Origin: Macrocystis pyrifera
Taxonomy: Eukaryota; Sar; Phaeophyceae; Laminariales; Laminariaceae
Length of the DNA stretch: 64,000 nucleotides
Direction of reading: 5' to 3'
NCBI GenBank assembly: GCA_031763025.1
Contig: JASSKH010000009.1
Span: 3,906,001 to 3,970,000 of the forward strand
Shown here: positions 48,046-59,334 of the stretch, piece by piece
Position numbering within the stretch: position 1 is the stretch's first letter
How the letters are laid out: each line of letters begins with the position of its first letter
Notes under the pieces: model-generated
Told to the model about the DNA's origin: nothing
Database searches by the model: none
What the model saw: the letters and a program-made list of their open reading frames with translations, nothing else
Translations under genes and position numbers: made by a program

Positions 48046-48310
48046 ATTAATAGCAAGTTTTGTTTTATTTGTTTTTTCCGCCTCACAGCAGCTATCATTA
48101 TTACAACAGTAATGTTAATAGCTGTCTGGGGTCTTCGTGTTTTTTCTGCATATATATTGGGCTTTCCAGGACCCGGGATATCTGGTAAACAAAAACGAAA
48201 ACGCTTGCACCCCGTCCGTACACCCCCCCCCCCCGGGGTAATTGCACGGAAAGTGTGCGCGAAGTTTCAGGGTCTAATAAGAAAAAAAAACCGCGTGAAC
48301 TCCTGAGCTT

Positions 48311-48424
48311 GTATTACGGGAGTCCATAGTTAATAGGACCTATGGTATACATAAAAACCTATATATTTACCTATTTTTGCCAACAATACTTGGTCCTATT
48401 TACTATGTATGGTCCCCCCGTGGT
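48311..48424 (-). mobile_element. MITE-1 copy
   Basis: Right arm has a TATG insertion (TACTATGTATGGTCC), shared with 49248. Confidence 0.75.
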
Positions 48425-48469
48425 AGTGTTATAAGGAACATACCCGACCCTGGGCTCGGTAATCGATCG

Positions 48470-48535
48470 ATCTTTTACCCCTATAGCTCAGTAGGTAACA
48501 CCTTCGCGACAAGCTCCCTTGCTTGGGAAAAAAAA
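48470..48535 (+). other. tRNA-like sequence, A box only
   Basis: CCCCTATAGCTCAGTAGGTA contains a consensus pol III A box (TAGCTCAGTAGG). No B box or T-arm follows. Shares its 5' flank (GGTAATCGATCGAT) with 54165. Confidence 0.4.
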
Positions 48536-48879
48536 CAGGTTGTTAAAAAAAAATCCGCGTGAACTTCCGAGCTTTTCCATGGGCAAAAAACGTGGATTTC
48601 AACATTTTTTTTTTTCAAACTGCTTGGTTTCAGTACTACGCAATCGACTTTTAGAGGTAAATTGTGCTCAAGATTGATCCTAAAATACGTACGTAGTAAA
48701 CAATTCTTCGAGCGCTAACAAACTCTCTTTTAAGAGCACATGTCTTGGAGCGTACTATTAGGTATACACCATACGTAGAACCGTTTGGTTCAGGAAAAAA
48801 AATTGAGAGAAAAAAAAAAAAACATACGTTTTTTTCCGGAAACGCCCGGCTATTCGTTGACTTTTTTGAACGCATGTAT

Positions 48880-49120
48880 TTCTTGCATAAAAATTGATTA
48901 ATTACGCAGCGGGAAGTTATTAATAGTTACATTCATTCGATGAAAATCGACGAGCAGTGGGAATCCTGAACCCTATGCGCGACAAAAAATGAAGGCACGT
49001 ATCGGGAGGGATAAGGGACGACACCTACCTGTGACCACGGCTTGTCCAGAAGAGGACCGCTGAGGGTAAAACCGCCTCTTACGAGTTAAGCTGGAAGAAG
49101 GTGAAAAAAAAAGTGATGGT
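48880..49120 (+). mobile_element. SINE-T copy, 5'-truncated
   Basis: Starts in the body at TTGCATAAAAATTGATTAAT and continues to AAAAAGTGATGG. The tRNA-like head is missing. Confidence 0.65.
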
Positions 49121-49247
49121 ATAATATGTGGTTGGGTTGAGACACATTTTCACCGCCTTTAGCAAAACAATTGGCAATGCCATCTGCCTCGGAATCCGCT
49201 GTTTATTAGTATGATTCCAAATATCCGATATTCGAGTACGAGTAGTA

Positions 49248-49360
49248 CTACGGAGGACCATACATAGTTAATAGGACCTACGGTAAACTCAAACACCCAT
49301 ATATTTCCATATTTTTACTAGCAATATTTGGTCCTATTTACTATGTATGGCCCCTCGTAA
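49248..49360 (-). mobile_element. MITE-1 copy
   Basis: Both arms carry the CATACATAG/CTATGTATG variant, a small subfamily. Confidence 0.75.
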
Positions 49361-49554
49361 TAGCGGTTATTAATAGTTGCATCCAGCGTTCATTCATTTG
49401 TTATGGTTGACGCAGCTTTTTGTTTTGCTTGAACTAGCCTGTGTGTTATTGTTATTTATTTGTGTTTTCCCCTCCGAATTATTGTCCTGCTCTTAGACTT
49501 CTACTACTACTACTGGTTGATTTGATCCCAGTACAGAAAGCAACAAACAGAGTA

Positions 49555-49745
49555 TCTATCGTAGATGAAGCACAGGAGGAAGTAGACAAAGAAGGATACA
49601 TACATGCTTGTACGTACATACGTACGTTTCCTTTGTTCCCGAAGATTTCTTCTTTCAGGAATGTTTCGAGTGATCAACGTTCATTGAGCTCATCAGCATG
49701 CTGCACGTTGTTGTCGGATGACAAGCATAATAAATATAGGAAGAA
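49555..49745 (+). repeat. Dispersed repeat, copy 1
   Basis: GTTTCCTTTGTTCCC, GATTTCTTCTTTCAGGAATG and TTGTCGGATGACAAGC match 51850-52020 in order. Confidence 0.55.
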
Positions 49746-49927
49746 TAAGACTCCATAGCAAAGCAGCAAAAACGGACATCACTGACAAATAAATGTCATT
49801 ATTAACATACGTTTTTGATTTTATAAACGTGTCAGTACTTCACGTGGTGATTTGCCTCGACTGATTCCATTATTAGCTGCGTCCCGCCTAAAATTATCGA
49901 GTTTAATGTTGTTGTGCTCCATCATTT

Positions 49928-50156
49928 GGATGGATGGACGGATGGATAGATGGAATGGATGGATGGGTGGATGGATGGGTGGATGGATGGATAGATGTAT
50001 GGATGTATGGATGTATGGATGTATGGATGGATGGATGTATGGATGGATGTATGGATGTATGTATGGATGGATGGATGGATGGATGGATGGATGGATGGAT
50101 GGATGGAATGGATGGATGGATGGATGGATGGATGGATGGGTGGATGGATGGATGGG
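49928..50156 (+). repeat. (GGAT)n tetranucleotide tract, about 230 bp
   Basis: GGATGGAT with GTAT variants in register (TGTATGGATGTATGGA). Open frames in both directions are artefacts of the 12-bp codon period. Confidence 0.9.
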
Positions 50157-50419
50157 GAGCGAGTAACGGGCACTCAGTCACTGCTGTCACCACTACTAAT
50201 ATTAATATTAATATTAGCAGTGAACCGGAGAACATGTCTGAATACAGCCGTGCGGCGAAACATGATTTCCTTTCTGGGCACACACAATGTGTGAAGTAAA
50301 GAAAGTGAAGTATCTGTCTGGTTTCCGTGAAGCAAACGGAGAGAGTCAGGGGGGCTTGAATTGCATCGTGACATGGCTCTCTTGTCGGCCATGTGGCCGC
50401 GGCTAGGAGATTAAATTGA

Positions 50420-50900
<481 letters not shown>

Positions 50901-50936
50901 TAACTACCACACACAGCAACTTTACTGCACTACCAC

Positions 50937-51012
50937 TATTACGGGGGGCCATAGTAAATAGGATCACATGTGTACCGCCGTAGGTCCTATTTACTATGCC
51001 CCCCCCTCGTAT
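50937..51012. mobile_element. MITE-1 internal-deletion copy
   Basis: Both ends are present but the AT-rich centre is lost, leaving about 75 bp. Confidence 0.65.
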
Positions 51013-51039
51013 TTATTATACCACTATTAATACTAACTA

Positions 51040-51146
51040 TTACGGGGGTCCATAGTTAACGGGACCAAATTTTGTTAGAAAAAATAGGTAAATATATAGG
51101 TTTTTATGTACATCATAGGTCCTGTTAACTATGGACCCCCGTAATA
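51040..51146 (+). mobile_element. MITE-1 copy
   Basis: Complete copy with GGGACC/GGTCCTGTTAAC arms. Confidence 0.75.
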
Positions 51147-51344
51147 AACAGTCGTGGTCGGAAGGCAAACGAAACACCCGACCAATCAATGACCACACTA
51201 CTGCCGATAACATGGTTTGGTTTTCTTCTCTTGTCAAGGGAAAAAGTTTTTTTTTTGTTTTCGATGCTGATGCCCCAACTATCAACACCGCGTACTCCTA
51301 TACAGCAATCGCTGTAAAGAAGAGCAAAGACCGTTGAGTCCGCA

Positions 51345-51488
51345 CGGGAATGCGATCCTTTTTCATCAGCGCTCGTTTTTCAGGACCGCAATTAGTTCCG
51401 TTTCGGGGACAAATCGGGGACAAATTACTTAGAATTTGACTGGTTTGTCCCCAAAACGGGACTGCACTTCTAAAAAAGGCTTAACAAC
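51345..51488. mobile_element. MITE-2 copy, rearranged
   Basis: Contains CGGGGACAAAT twice and the right arm GGTTTGTCCCCAAAACGGGA. An extra left segment suggests a nested or duplicated arm. Confidence 0.55.
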
Positions 51489-51515
51489 GACGGTCCAAGG
51501 GTGCTTAAATAAACT

Positions 51516-51626
51516 ATTACGGGGGGGGTCCATAGTTAATAGGACCTATGGTATACGTAAAATCCAATATATTTACATATTTTCACTGACAATATTTGGT
51601 CCCGTTAACTATGGACCCCCGTAATA
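51516..51626 (-). mobile_element. MITE-1 copy
   Basis: Complete copy with an eight-G left end. Confidence 0.75.
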
Positions 51627-51849
51627 ATAAAGTTCTCATCATAATATTTCGGGAAGGCTCTCGACCAGGTAATATTTTCCGAAATACCTTGTTCGGTGAT
51701 TGGCAAAACATGCATTCCCGTTATTCTGGAAAACCCGGGCGCTGAAGAACGATCGACCTGTGCGAAGTCAACGCTCTTCACGTACGCACGGTAATACTAT
51801 ACTGGGTGGGGCGTTCTGCGTTGTAGGAGGGAGCAAAGACAACGCATGC

Positions 51850-52020
51850 AGTATCGTAGATGGAACATTTATAACAGGAAGTAGACATACTGTAGAAGAT
51901 AGATAGATCTTGTGCTTAGGTTTCCTTTGTATCCGGGGATTTCTTCTTACAGGAATATTTTGATCGATCAACGGTGAAGCTCATGCTGCACATTGTCGGA
52001 TGGCGAGCCTAATGACAATA
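51850..52020 (+). repeat. Dispersed repeat, copy 2
   Basis: GGTTTCCTTTGTATCC, GATTTCTTCTTACAGGAATA and CATTGTCGGATGGCGAGC; the partner is 49555-49745. Confidence 0.55.
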
Positions 52021-52021
52021 T

Positions 52022-52684
52022 TAGAGGTCCACCCTACTAATTTTTCTGAGGCGCTCCTCGCTCGACCCTAAGGAGCTCCATGCCCCACCCGAAAACTGAC
52101 TTCCGCACAAAACAAATCGCACATCCCGCCGAAAAATCCCATGGCGCAAGCATATATATACCAAAACGCCATAATTTTCGAAACAAGATCGGCGTCATTC
52201 CGACGATTTTGAGTCAACCCTTTTAGTACCGCAGTCCCGATTTGGGGACAAACCACTCTAATTCCAAGTGATTTGTCCCCAAAACGGGACTGCGGTACTA
52301 AAACGGTTAAGGAACCCCGTCAATCAGAAATCATATTTTAGCGGAATCGTGTTGCCTCCATCGTAGAACCCGTCTGTTTGTTGGAACACACACTTACTTT
52401 CTGCCGATGTGTGACGTTTTAGGAAAGACGCTTTGTGCGATATCATAGAGGTAACACGTTTCCGCTAAAATATTTTCTGATTGACGGGGCTCCACAACCA
52501 AAAATCGTCGGAATGATGCCAATCTTGTTTCGAAAAAATTACGTCGTTTTTGTATACTTGGGGCCATGGGATTATTTATTCATCGGGATGTAATTTGATG
52601 TTTGCTGAAGTCAGTTTTCGGGTGACATATGGAGCTCCTTAAGGTCAAGTGAGGAGCCTCAGGAAATTTAGGGTCAACCTCTAT
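52022..52684. mobile_element. Foldback (long inverted repeat) element, 663 bp
   Basis: The left arm (about 52022-52370, including the nested MITE-2) is inverted as 52435-52684. Matching blocks include AAGGAGCTCCAT, CACCCGAAAACTGACTT, TCGAAACAAGAT, ATTCCGACGATTTT and CCCGTCAATCAGAAA. The loop is about 65 bp. There is no ORF, so it is non-autonomous. Confidence 0.8.
52215..52311. mobile_element. MITE-2 copy nested in a foldback element
   Basis: Nearly perfect palindrome from CAACCCTTTTAGTACCGCAG to CTGCGGTACTAAAACGGTTA. It interrupts only the left arm of the foldback element. Confidence 0.8.
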
Positions 52685-52844
52685 CATCATCGCGGAACGC
52701 CTCGAAGAAGAAAAAAACGGTTGATCTTTTTTTGTACTGCACCGTACGTAAAACATGTACGTATGGCTCTAATTCCCAAGTATGTATCGTTCCAACCCTG
52801 AACCGGGAGTGAGTGCGGTCCAGAAGAGAGGTTGCTTCTTACTT

Positions 52845-52950
52845 TTACGGGGGTCCATAGTTAATAGGACCAAATATTGTTAGTAAAAATAGGTATATAT
52901 ATAGGTTTTTATGAATGCCATAGGTCCTATTAACTATGGACCCCCGTAAT
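52845..52950 (+). mobile_element. MITE-1 copy
   Basis: Complete, with ends close to the family consensus. Confidence 0.8.
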
Positions 52951-53231
52951 ACCATTTTGCTTTTTTTAGCATAGTACCACTAATGACCCCCAACATAATC
53001 GCCCTCCAGCAGGCTCGGCGCCGAATTGCTCGGAACTAGGCCAAGGCTGATATGTGCACCTATGCCAGGTATGTATGTGTCACTACTGTGTGCTGTACCG
53101 AGACTGATCTTATCATATGTACCATACCATATACCCCTCTGACCGGAAATATAAGCTCTGTTTGATGTTGAATCTAGAGTCCGATTGGGGTCTATTTTCC
53201 GGCAGAGTGATACCCGTTACCCTCCTTTTTT

Positions 53232-53352
53232 TTTAACCGTTTAGGGCAAAAACCTGCAGTCCCGTTTTGTTGTGGGACAAAACCACTTAAAAAGCTTCAA
53301 GAAAAGTTGCCCTCCAAAAACGGAAAAAAGACAAGTCCTAAAAGGGTAAATG
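53232..53352. mobile_element. MITE-2 relative, degenerate
   Basis: AACCGTTTAGG...CTGCAGTCCCGTTTTG and a right end CCTAAAAGGGTAAA preserve the outer arms. The centre is diverged. Confidence 0.5.
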
Positions 53353-53357
53353 ACGGT

Positions 53358-53464
53358 AATACGGAGGGCCATAGTAAATAGGACCTACGGTACACACAAA
53401 AAACTATATATTTCCCTGTTAGTACTAACAATATTTGGTCCCATTTACTATGGCCCCCCGTAAT
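53358..53464 (-). mobile_element. MITE-1 copy
   Basis: TACGGAGGGCC left end, CCCCCCGTAAT right end. Confidence 0.75.
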
Positions 53465-53639
53465 AGTACTGACAATTACGGAGAAGCGCATGAGGGATAC
53501 TGCTGATTTACGGAAGGATATTCGGTTTATATAGGAGAGGCATCTACGCTATATTGTCGGAACGCAAGCATGATACTAACAGGGCAATACGTACTAAGAG
53601 TCTACATTCAACAAAACTTGAAAAAAAAAAAACAAAAGT

Positions 53640-53885
53640 GAGTGGTTGACTTGATTGAGATGCCAGTATATATCTCGCCGCGTTCCGACAGGATGGAAAT
53701 TAACGTCGAATATATGCGTAAACCGTGGTTGATTTGCAGCCGTAGTGTTGTAGATTGTAGATGCCAGTATCTCGCGGCGTTTTGTTAGGATAGAAGCGCC
53801 GAACACATAAACCGCCGTGGTTGACTTGTGTGGATGCCGGCATCTTGCCGGGTTCTCACGGGATGGAAACGCCGAAGTTTGTAGA
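53640..53885 (+). repeat. Tandem repeat, about 92 bp x 3
   Basis: Units share GATGCCAGTATCTCGC-like text, GACAGGATGGAAACGCCGAA-like text and AAACCGTGGTTGACTTG. Confidence 0.7.
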
Positions 53886-54159
53886 GCTGCGAGTCGGCAC
53901 TCATCATTTTAGCACTGCACTGCTGTCGTAAGGGTTGGCGTCCTGGAAACGGCTTCGAATCTCACCTCGAACGTTTTCTTCATTATAGAAACGCTTTCGG
54001 CTTGAGCATGCGTCCCTAAAAACCTGGCATCTCCATGGTTCCCCGGGTACTGAAACGAAGCGGGAAGGTCAGCGTACGGCCGTATACCGTACCGACGCTC
54101 CAAAGATCCCGCCGTCCAGAGGCGGGGGGGGGGGGGGGGGGAGTGATAAGGACTACCCT

Positions 54160-54260
54160 GGGCGGGGTAATCGATCGATATTTTACCCCTATGGCTCAGT
54201 AGGTAACACCTTCACAGCACTGATGTGTACGTACGTAAGTCTTAATTTGGCTCGAACTCT
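54160..54260 (+). other. tRNA-like sequence with A box and weak B box
   Basis: TGGCTCAGTAGG at about 54191 is A-box-like. GGCTCGAACTC about 57 bp later resembles a B box. No full cloverleaf can be folded by eye, so it is a SINE head or decayed tRNA rather than a functional gene. Confidence 0.4.
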
Positions 54261-54298
54261 AAGTATTCTCTCCCCACAGTGGAGATAAGTCACCAACT

Positions 54299-54408
54299 AT
54301 TACGAGGGGCGGCCATAGTAAATAGGACCAAATATTGTTAGTCAAAATAGGGAAATGTATGGGTGTTTGTGTGCACCGTAGGTCCTATTAACTATGGTCC
54401 CCCTTAAT
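54299..54408 (+). mobile_element. MITE-1 copy
   Basis: Left end TTACGAGGGGCGGCC has a 3-bp insertion. Right end CCCCCTTAATAG. Confidence 0.7.
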
Positions 54409-55272
54409 AGTCATTAGTCGGACGAAGATGTAGTCGTTTCCCGGAGGTGCCGAGTATCCGACGTATTAGTGGGTTTCCATACTTGTAGGAAGGATTGTTG
54501 AATGCGGTATACATTTTTTGGGGGGAAGGCCCTCTTCTTGTTCGGGGACGGCTGATTTGGCTCGGTTCGCTCGCCTGATTTAAGTCGGCAAGTCGGCTGA
54601 CCATCAGCTTGTTTTTGGCCGACCTTTTACTCATACGGGGGGCTAATGAGTAATGAGACAGCAGTACAAGGTTAAAGAACAAAAAAACACGCTGCTTGCT
54701 GCCACACGAATCAAGGAGCAGTTTGATTGATGATGGCTTCTAACTTACAATGAAATGGCAGTATCAATGAAAAGTCAGTATTATTAATAATTACAATGCC
54801 ATGCGCGTTGAACGCAAGCAGGCGGTACTTGCTGACTGATGATGACGACTTTAATTAACAGAAATTTTATTTGCCAGTATTATACTCTACTGCCATGCAC
54901 ATTAAAACGCTGAGATGAAACCGCTGTAACTCTCATCTTCTCGTAATTTGTTGACTCTGCGATATCACTACCCCTACGTAGTCATACCCCCAATCAGCGT
55001 CGATTGTGATTACTAATGGTGGAGTGAAGTTACAACTACTTGTTGTGCTGCCATGTTTTGTTGCCAGGCGGAAATAAAAGGCTGAAAATCCTCACGAGAA
55101 AAAGGGGTATTAATAGTATTCGTACTCTTTTCTAGAATGTTTCAGTAGCATTATTACCTCCGAGATACGAGGAGTGCGAGAGAGAAAGGTTATCCAACTG
55201 ACTGTTACTCTGGGTTGATATGTTAGAATTTGCACCGATCAGTTTTGTCGGATGGCAAGTACAAAATTTTTA

Positions 55273-55795
55273 AGGGGGGGGGTGTACTCATTGTCATGCA
55301 TGGCCGTAGTCGTATGACTATAGACCCTTGTATCCCTGCAATGCCGGGACAGAGGAGCACGTTGGGTTTTCACCGACCAGGCAGACATTGCTTGCACCAG
55401 GCGCGAAGTGCCGTGAGGTGTCCGGCGAGTCGCATGAAGGGCGAGCTGCATCACACTAAGAACCGCTTGTGAGGCGGCCTTGCATATGAATGACAGCGTC
55501 AATGAACTCACTTATTTTCTGGTGTGGCCACTTCCAGAGACAGCAAAGGGTGTACTATGTAACTGCGTCGTGGGTGCCCTGCCATATACACGCTACGTGA
55601 TACGATCATCCCCCTTGTGCGGAGTAAAGGTTCTCCCCGCACAAAATTGATCTAACTCGATCGCCAGCCGTGGTAAGCGCCAAACAACAAAAAACCCGGT
55701 ACCCTCGCTGTCTGGCTCACGCAGTGAGAGGCGTGTTTTACAGCGTCATCGTCAACCGACGATAACCCAACCTATATATACCTGGTATATATTAT
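55273..55795 (-). mobile_element. SINE-B, best near-complete copy (about 520 bp)
   Basis: SINE-B is a non-autonomous element. In its sense direction (minus strand here) it starts at TATATATAGGTTGGGTT, contains CGCCTCTCACTGCGTGAGCC, GGAAGTGGCCACACC and GCCTCACAAGCGGTTCTTAG, and ends ACGGCCATGCATGACAATGA then GTAC-A-C(n). I see no confident pol III A/B boxes and no ORF. Its last 75 bp align to the LINE-B end. Its 5' end abuts the poly(C) tail of LINE-B. Confidence 0.75.
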
Positions 55796-57740
55796 GGGGG
55801 GGGGGGCAGGGGCAGAAGGGGGGGGGGGGGGGGGGGGGGCGTACTCATTTGTTGCTTGCCTTAGTCATTTGACCATTGACCACGCATCCCTTTCGAGACG
55901 GAGCACCGTTCCTTCTCCTAATAGACACAACTCCAACATTTGGGCGCTCAGTACGTTGTTTCCATACGTGGCAAAAAACCTTTCGCTAATCTTATCCCCT
56001 TCCCATTTTCTCGCTGCTGTCTAGTGTACCAAACTTTCTCCATGTTACATTCGCCTGTTTCCCTCATCTCCTCTTCTAACACATCCCGTTTCTCCTTGTA
56101 CATTGCACATTCTCCTACTATGTGGGTTCTACTCTCTATTGCTTTGCCACACGGGCACATCTGTGCATCTACTTTCTCCTCCTCCCGGCTACTGGTACAC
56201 CTCTTTCTTGTTTCTGGCAGGTCCAGGTCACCTACACGAATCGCATTTTCAGCGTTTTCGCGAAGTCCATTGGGCCGTGCAAATACGTGTTCATTCCTAT
56301 CCCTTCGCTTAATCCCCCGTATATCTCCAAGTGTTTCTCCGATTTCACCTTGTTCCTTAGCGCTAGCTTTTCCCTTATTTCTATCCTTTCTTTTACTCCT
56401 GCCTTGTAACTCCCAAACTTCCCGACGGACATCACCTCTTCTTTGTTTCCCCGTATATCCTTGCATGCTTTCTTAACTATGCCATCCCACCTTATTCCAG
56501 CTCGCCCTTTTGTTATGTTCTCCCACACAGCTCTATCAACTATGGCTGGCAACCTCTTTTTTTGGCATGTTCCTTACTCTACATTGCCAGTTCAACTTTC
56601 TCATGTCTCTACTTGTCTTGAGTGGGTGCATTCCCAATTCTGCTCTTAATACTGTATTACTAGTCGTACTTAAGCATCTTAGGATGTTTTTAGCTGCTGT
56701 CATACGTACTGCTCCCAACTGTTTTACGAACTTCGCGTTCCCTTCCCATACTTCTCCTGCATATTCTGGCTTTGGTGCTATCACATTCATCAGGATACAT
56801 CTCTTGATCCTGGTGTCAAGGTGCAAGTCTGTTAGGATCGCATCTATCCTGCCTACGTGTGCTTTACCCTTTCCTATTATTTTTGCTGTGTGTATCCCTA
56901 GAGCAGTCCTTTGAGATCTCTACGCCAAGGTACGTTGGCTGGCTTACGCTCGACATTCCACCCCCTCCTCACTTCCAACTGAAATTCACCGGGTTAGGGT
57001 TAGGGTTTGGGTTCACCTTATCTTCGTTACATATAACTACTGCGCACTCGTTGACGTTCGCTGTCACCCTCCATTTCCTTGTGTATTCTTGCGCCTTTCT
57101 CTAGTTGTTCCTGCAACCCTTCGGGTGTTTCTGATATCCCCACGAAGTCATCCGCAAACATCAGTCCCGACACCGTATCTTCCCCTACGGTGACTCCCTT
57201 ATTTGCTGCTTCGACTGCTACTATCAGGTCGTTAATATATATATATCGAATAGATTAGGTGACAACTTGCATCCCTGTGCAACTCCGTGTAAAGTATCAA
57301 CACACTTCGATATTTCCCTGTACAGCATCACAGCACTTCTCGCACATTCCGTCCTCTTTTTCATCATTCTCCACATCTTTCCTCTGATCCCTATTTCCCA
57401 CAGCTTTTTCCACTATCCATTTCTCCATACTATGTCGTAGGTCTTCTGTACATCTAGAAATAAACAGTACGTTGTTAGTCCCATGTCTTTCCTACCTTGA
57501 ATAATCTTGCCTAACGTGTAAACATGGTCTACGCAGCTACGGTTTAGCCCAAACTCTGCTTGCCCTTCGCTTATTTTGTCTTCCTTCTCCGTCTCTGTTC
57601 CCATTCTATCGTTCAAAATATTAAGAAATGTTTGGCCTGCTGTGTCTATTAGCGTTGTCCCTCTATAGTTCCCCGGGTCAGCCTTATCTCCTCTCCTAAA
57701 TAGATTTCCTACTACTCCTTTTCTCCACCTCCTAGGTGCG
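55795..57740 (-). mobile_element. LINE-B: degenerate non-LTR retrotransposon with poly(C) 3' tail
   Basis: Read on the minus strand, RT sequence begins near 57735 (NYRGTTLIDTAGQTFLN), passes QAEFGLNRSCVDHVYTLGKI and FLDVQKTYDIVWR, then GVAQGCKLSPNLF and the catalytic FADD (about 57148-57159). A C-terminal region follows to about 55950 and contains a cysteine/histidine motif (CPCGKAIESRTHIVGEC, near 56130). The 3' end (GCAAGCAACAAATGAGTACG) runs into about 19 C. Frames are broken in several places, so it is not active. The 5' half is missing. Confidence 0.8.
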
Positions 57741-57819
57741 TAGAGGGGGGGAGGTTAAGGAAGCAAGGGGAGGGGAGGGGGGGGCAGGGGAGGGGAGGAG
57801 GGGGAGGAGCTGGGGCGGC

Positions 57820-58345
57820 GCGGGGGGGGGGGGGGGGTATCCATTTGTTGCTTGCCTTAATCATTTGACCATTGACGACACATCCCTTTCGAGACGGAGC
57901 ACCGGCCCTATTCCTCAGAGAAACACGTCCAACATTTGGGCGCCCATTGCGTTCTTTCTATATCTTGCTTAGAATAAACAGTTTGCTTGTCTTATCCCCT
58001 TCCTGTTTCGCCGTCTGTAGCCACCATCTGTCTCCTAGGATAGCGATCGTTTTTTCGCTTCTATCTGGCGTACCCTGAACTCCTCCATGTCACATACCTC
58101 TATATTCTTCGTCTCCTCCTTCAACGCATCCCCGTTGCTCCTTGCGCACTCCACATTTTACTTTCTTCCGCAACGTGAGGTCTACTCTATTTTGCTTCAC
58201 CACACGGGCACACCTGCTGTGCATCCACTTTCCCCTCTCCTCCTGACTACTGATATACCCCTCGCTTCTTTCTGGCAGGTTCAGGTCCCCTAAACGGAAT
58301 TGCAGTTTCGTCGTTTTGGCGTAGTCCATTCTGCCGTGCAAATAT
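57820..58345 (-). mobile_element. LINE-B 3' part, second copy
   Basis: On the minus strand, the end of the coding region (YLHGRMDYAKTTKLQFRLGD, LNLPERSEGYISSQEE, and a cysteine-poor version of the final motif) and the 3' UTR match 55795-56340. It ends in a C-run (plus-strand G-run 57821-57838). Confidence 0.75.
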
Positions 58346-58565
58346 GCTTTCATGCCAATGTATTCTCTCGGGAGGGAGGGAGGTGAAGTCAGATGGACCG
58401 GATGTAGATCACGCTCAGGGGACCGAAGAGAGAATACGGCGAGAAAAAAGGAGCGGTACTGGTGAGGACAAACAAGGAATGGCGGCGATAGCGGGGTGGG
58501 GGTGGCGAGGGAAGGGGGGGATGCAGAAGGGGGGAGGGAGGGAGGGGAGAGAGGAGAGGGAGAGA

Positions 58566-58815
58566 GAGGGGGGGTACTCATTATCATGCATGACCGTAGT
58601 CGTATGACCATGACCATAGTCCTTCGCGTCCCTACGATGCCGGGATGGAGCACGTCGGGTTTTCACGGCCCAGGCAGACGTTGCTTGCACCAAGCGCGAA
58701 GCGCCGTGAGGTGTTCGGCGAGCCGCATGAGGGGTGAGCTGCATCCTACTAAGCACCGGCGGACTTGCATATTAATGCTACCTTCAATGAGTTGATTTAT
58801 GTTATGGTGTGGCAC
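58566..58815 (-). mobile_element. SINE-B copy, 5'-truncated
   Basis: GTACTCATTATCATGCATGA to TTATGGTGTGGCAC on the plus strand. A small ATGACC duplication is present near 58605. Confidence 0.65.
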
Positions 58816-59334
58816 TCGGGAGAGGTGTGTACAAGTGGAGGGGGGGGAGGGGGGTGGGGGTGTCTTCAGTAGGAGGGCGGGGGGGGAGGGTTCGTCAGCA
58901 GGAGAAGGATGACGGGAGAGTTACTGAGCGAGCTGTTCGGGGTGTTCCAAGAGAGGGAGGTGCCGCAAGGAGCGGGGTGGATGACGTCTGGAGCGGCGGG
59001 AGGTGGAGATGGAGAGTGTGGACAAAAGCGGGCATGTGACTCAGCATCTGAGATATGTGCAACAGCGGTGTGGAAGAATGGAGTGGTGGGGAAAAGAGGA
59101 GGAGGGAGGGGGGGCTGATCCCGGAAGAGTTTGTTCTACACCCCGGAAGGATGAGGGGCGAAGGGGTGGGTGGCATCGGGGGGGAGGGAGCTAGAGGGGG
59201 GGGGGGCGAGGGGGGGGGGGGCGAAACGATGCAGTTATTTTGAAGGGTGAACGATGGGCGTCGAACGAACGCGTTCATGGGATACGCAAGGGGGCGAGCA
59301 TGGAGGATCTATAACGTGGGCTTAAGAAGTCCTA

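Noticed and set aside
49852-50299. WMDGWMDG and HPSIHPSI open frames on both strands
   Set aside because: Translation of the GGAT tetranucleotide repeat; no other coding evidence.
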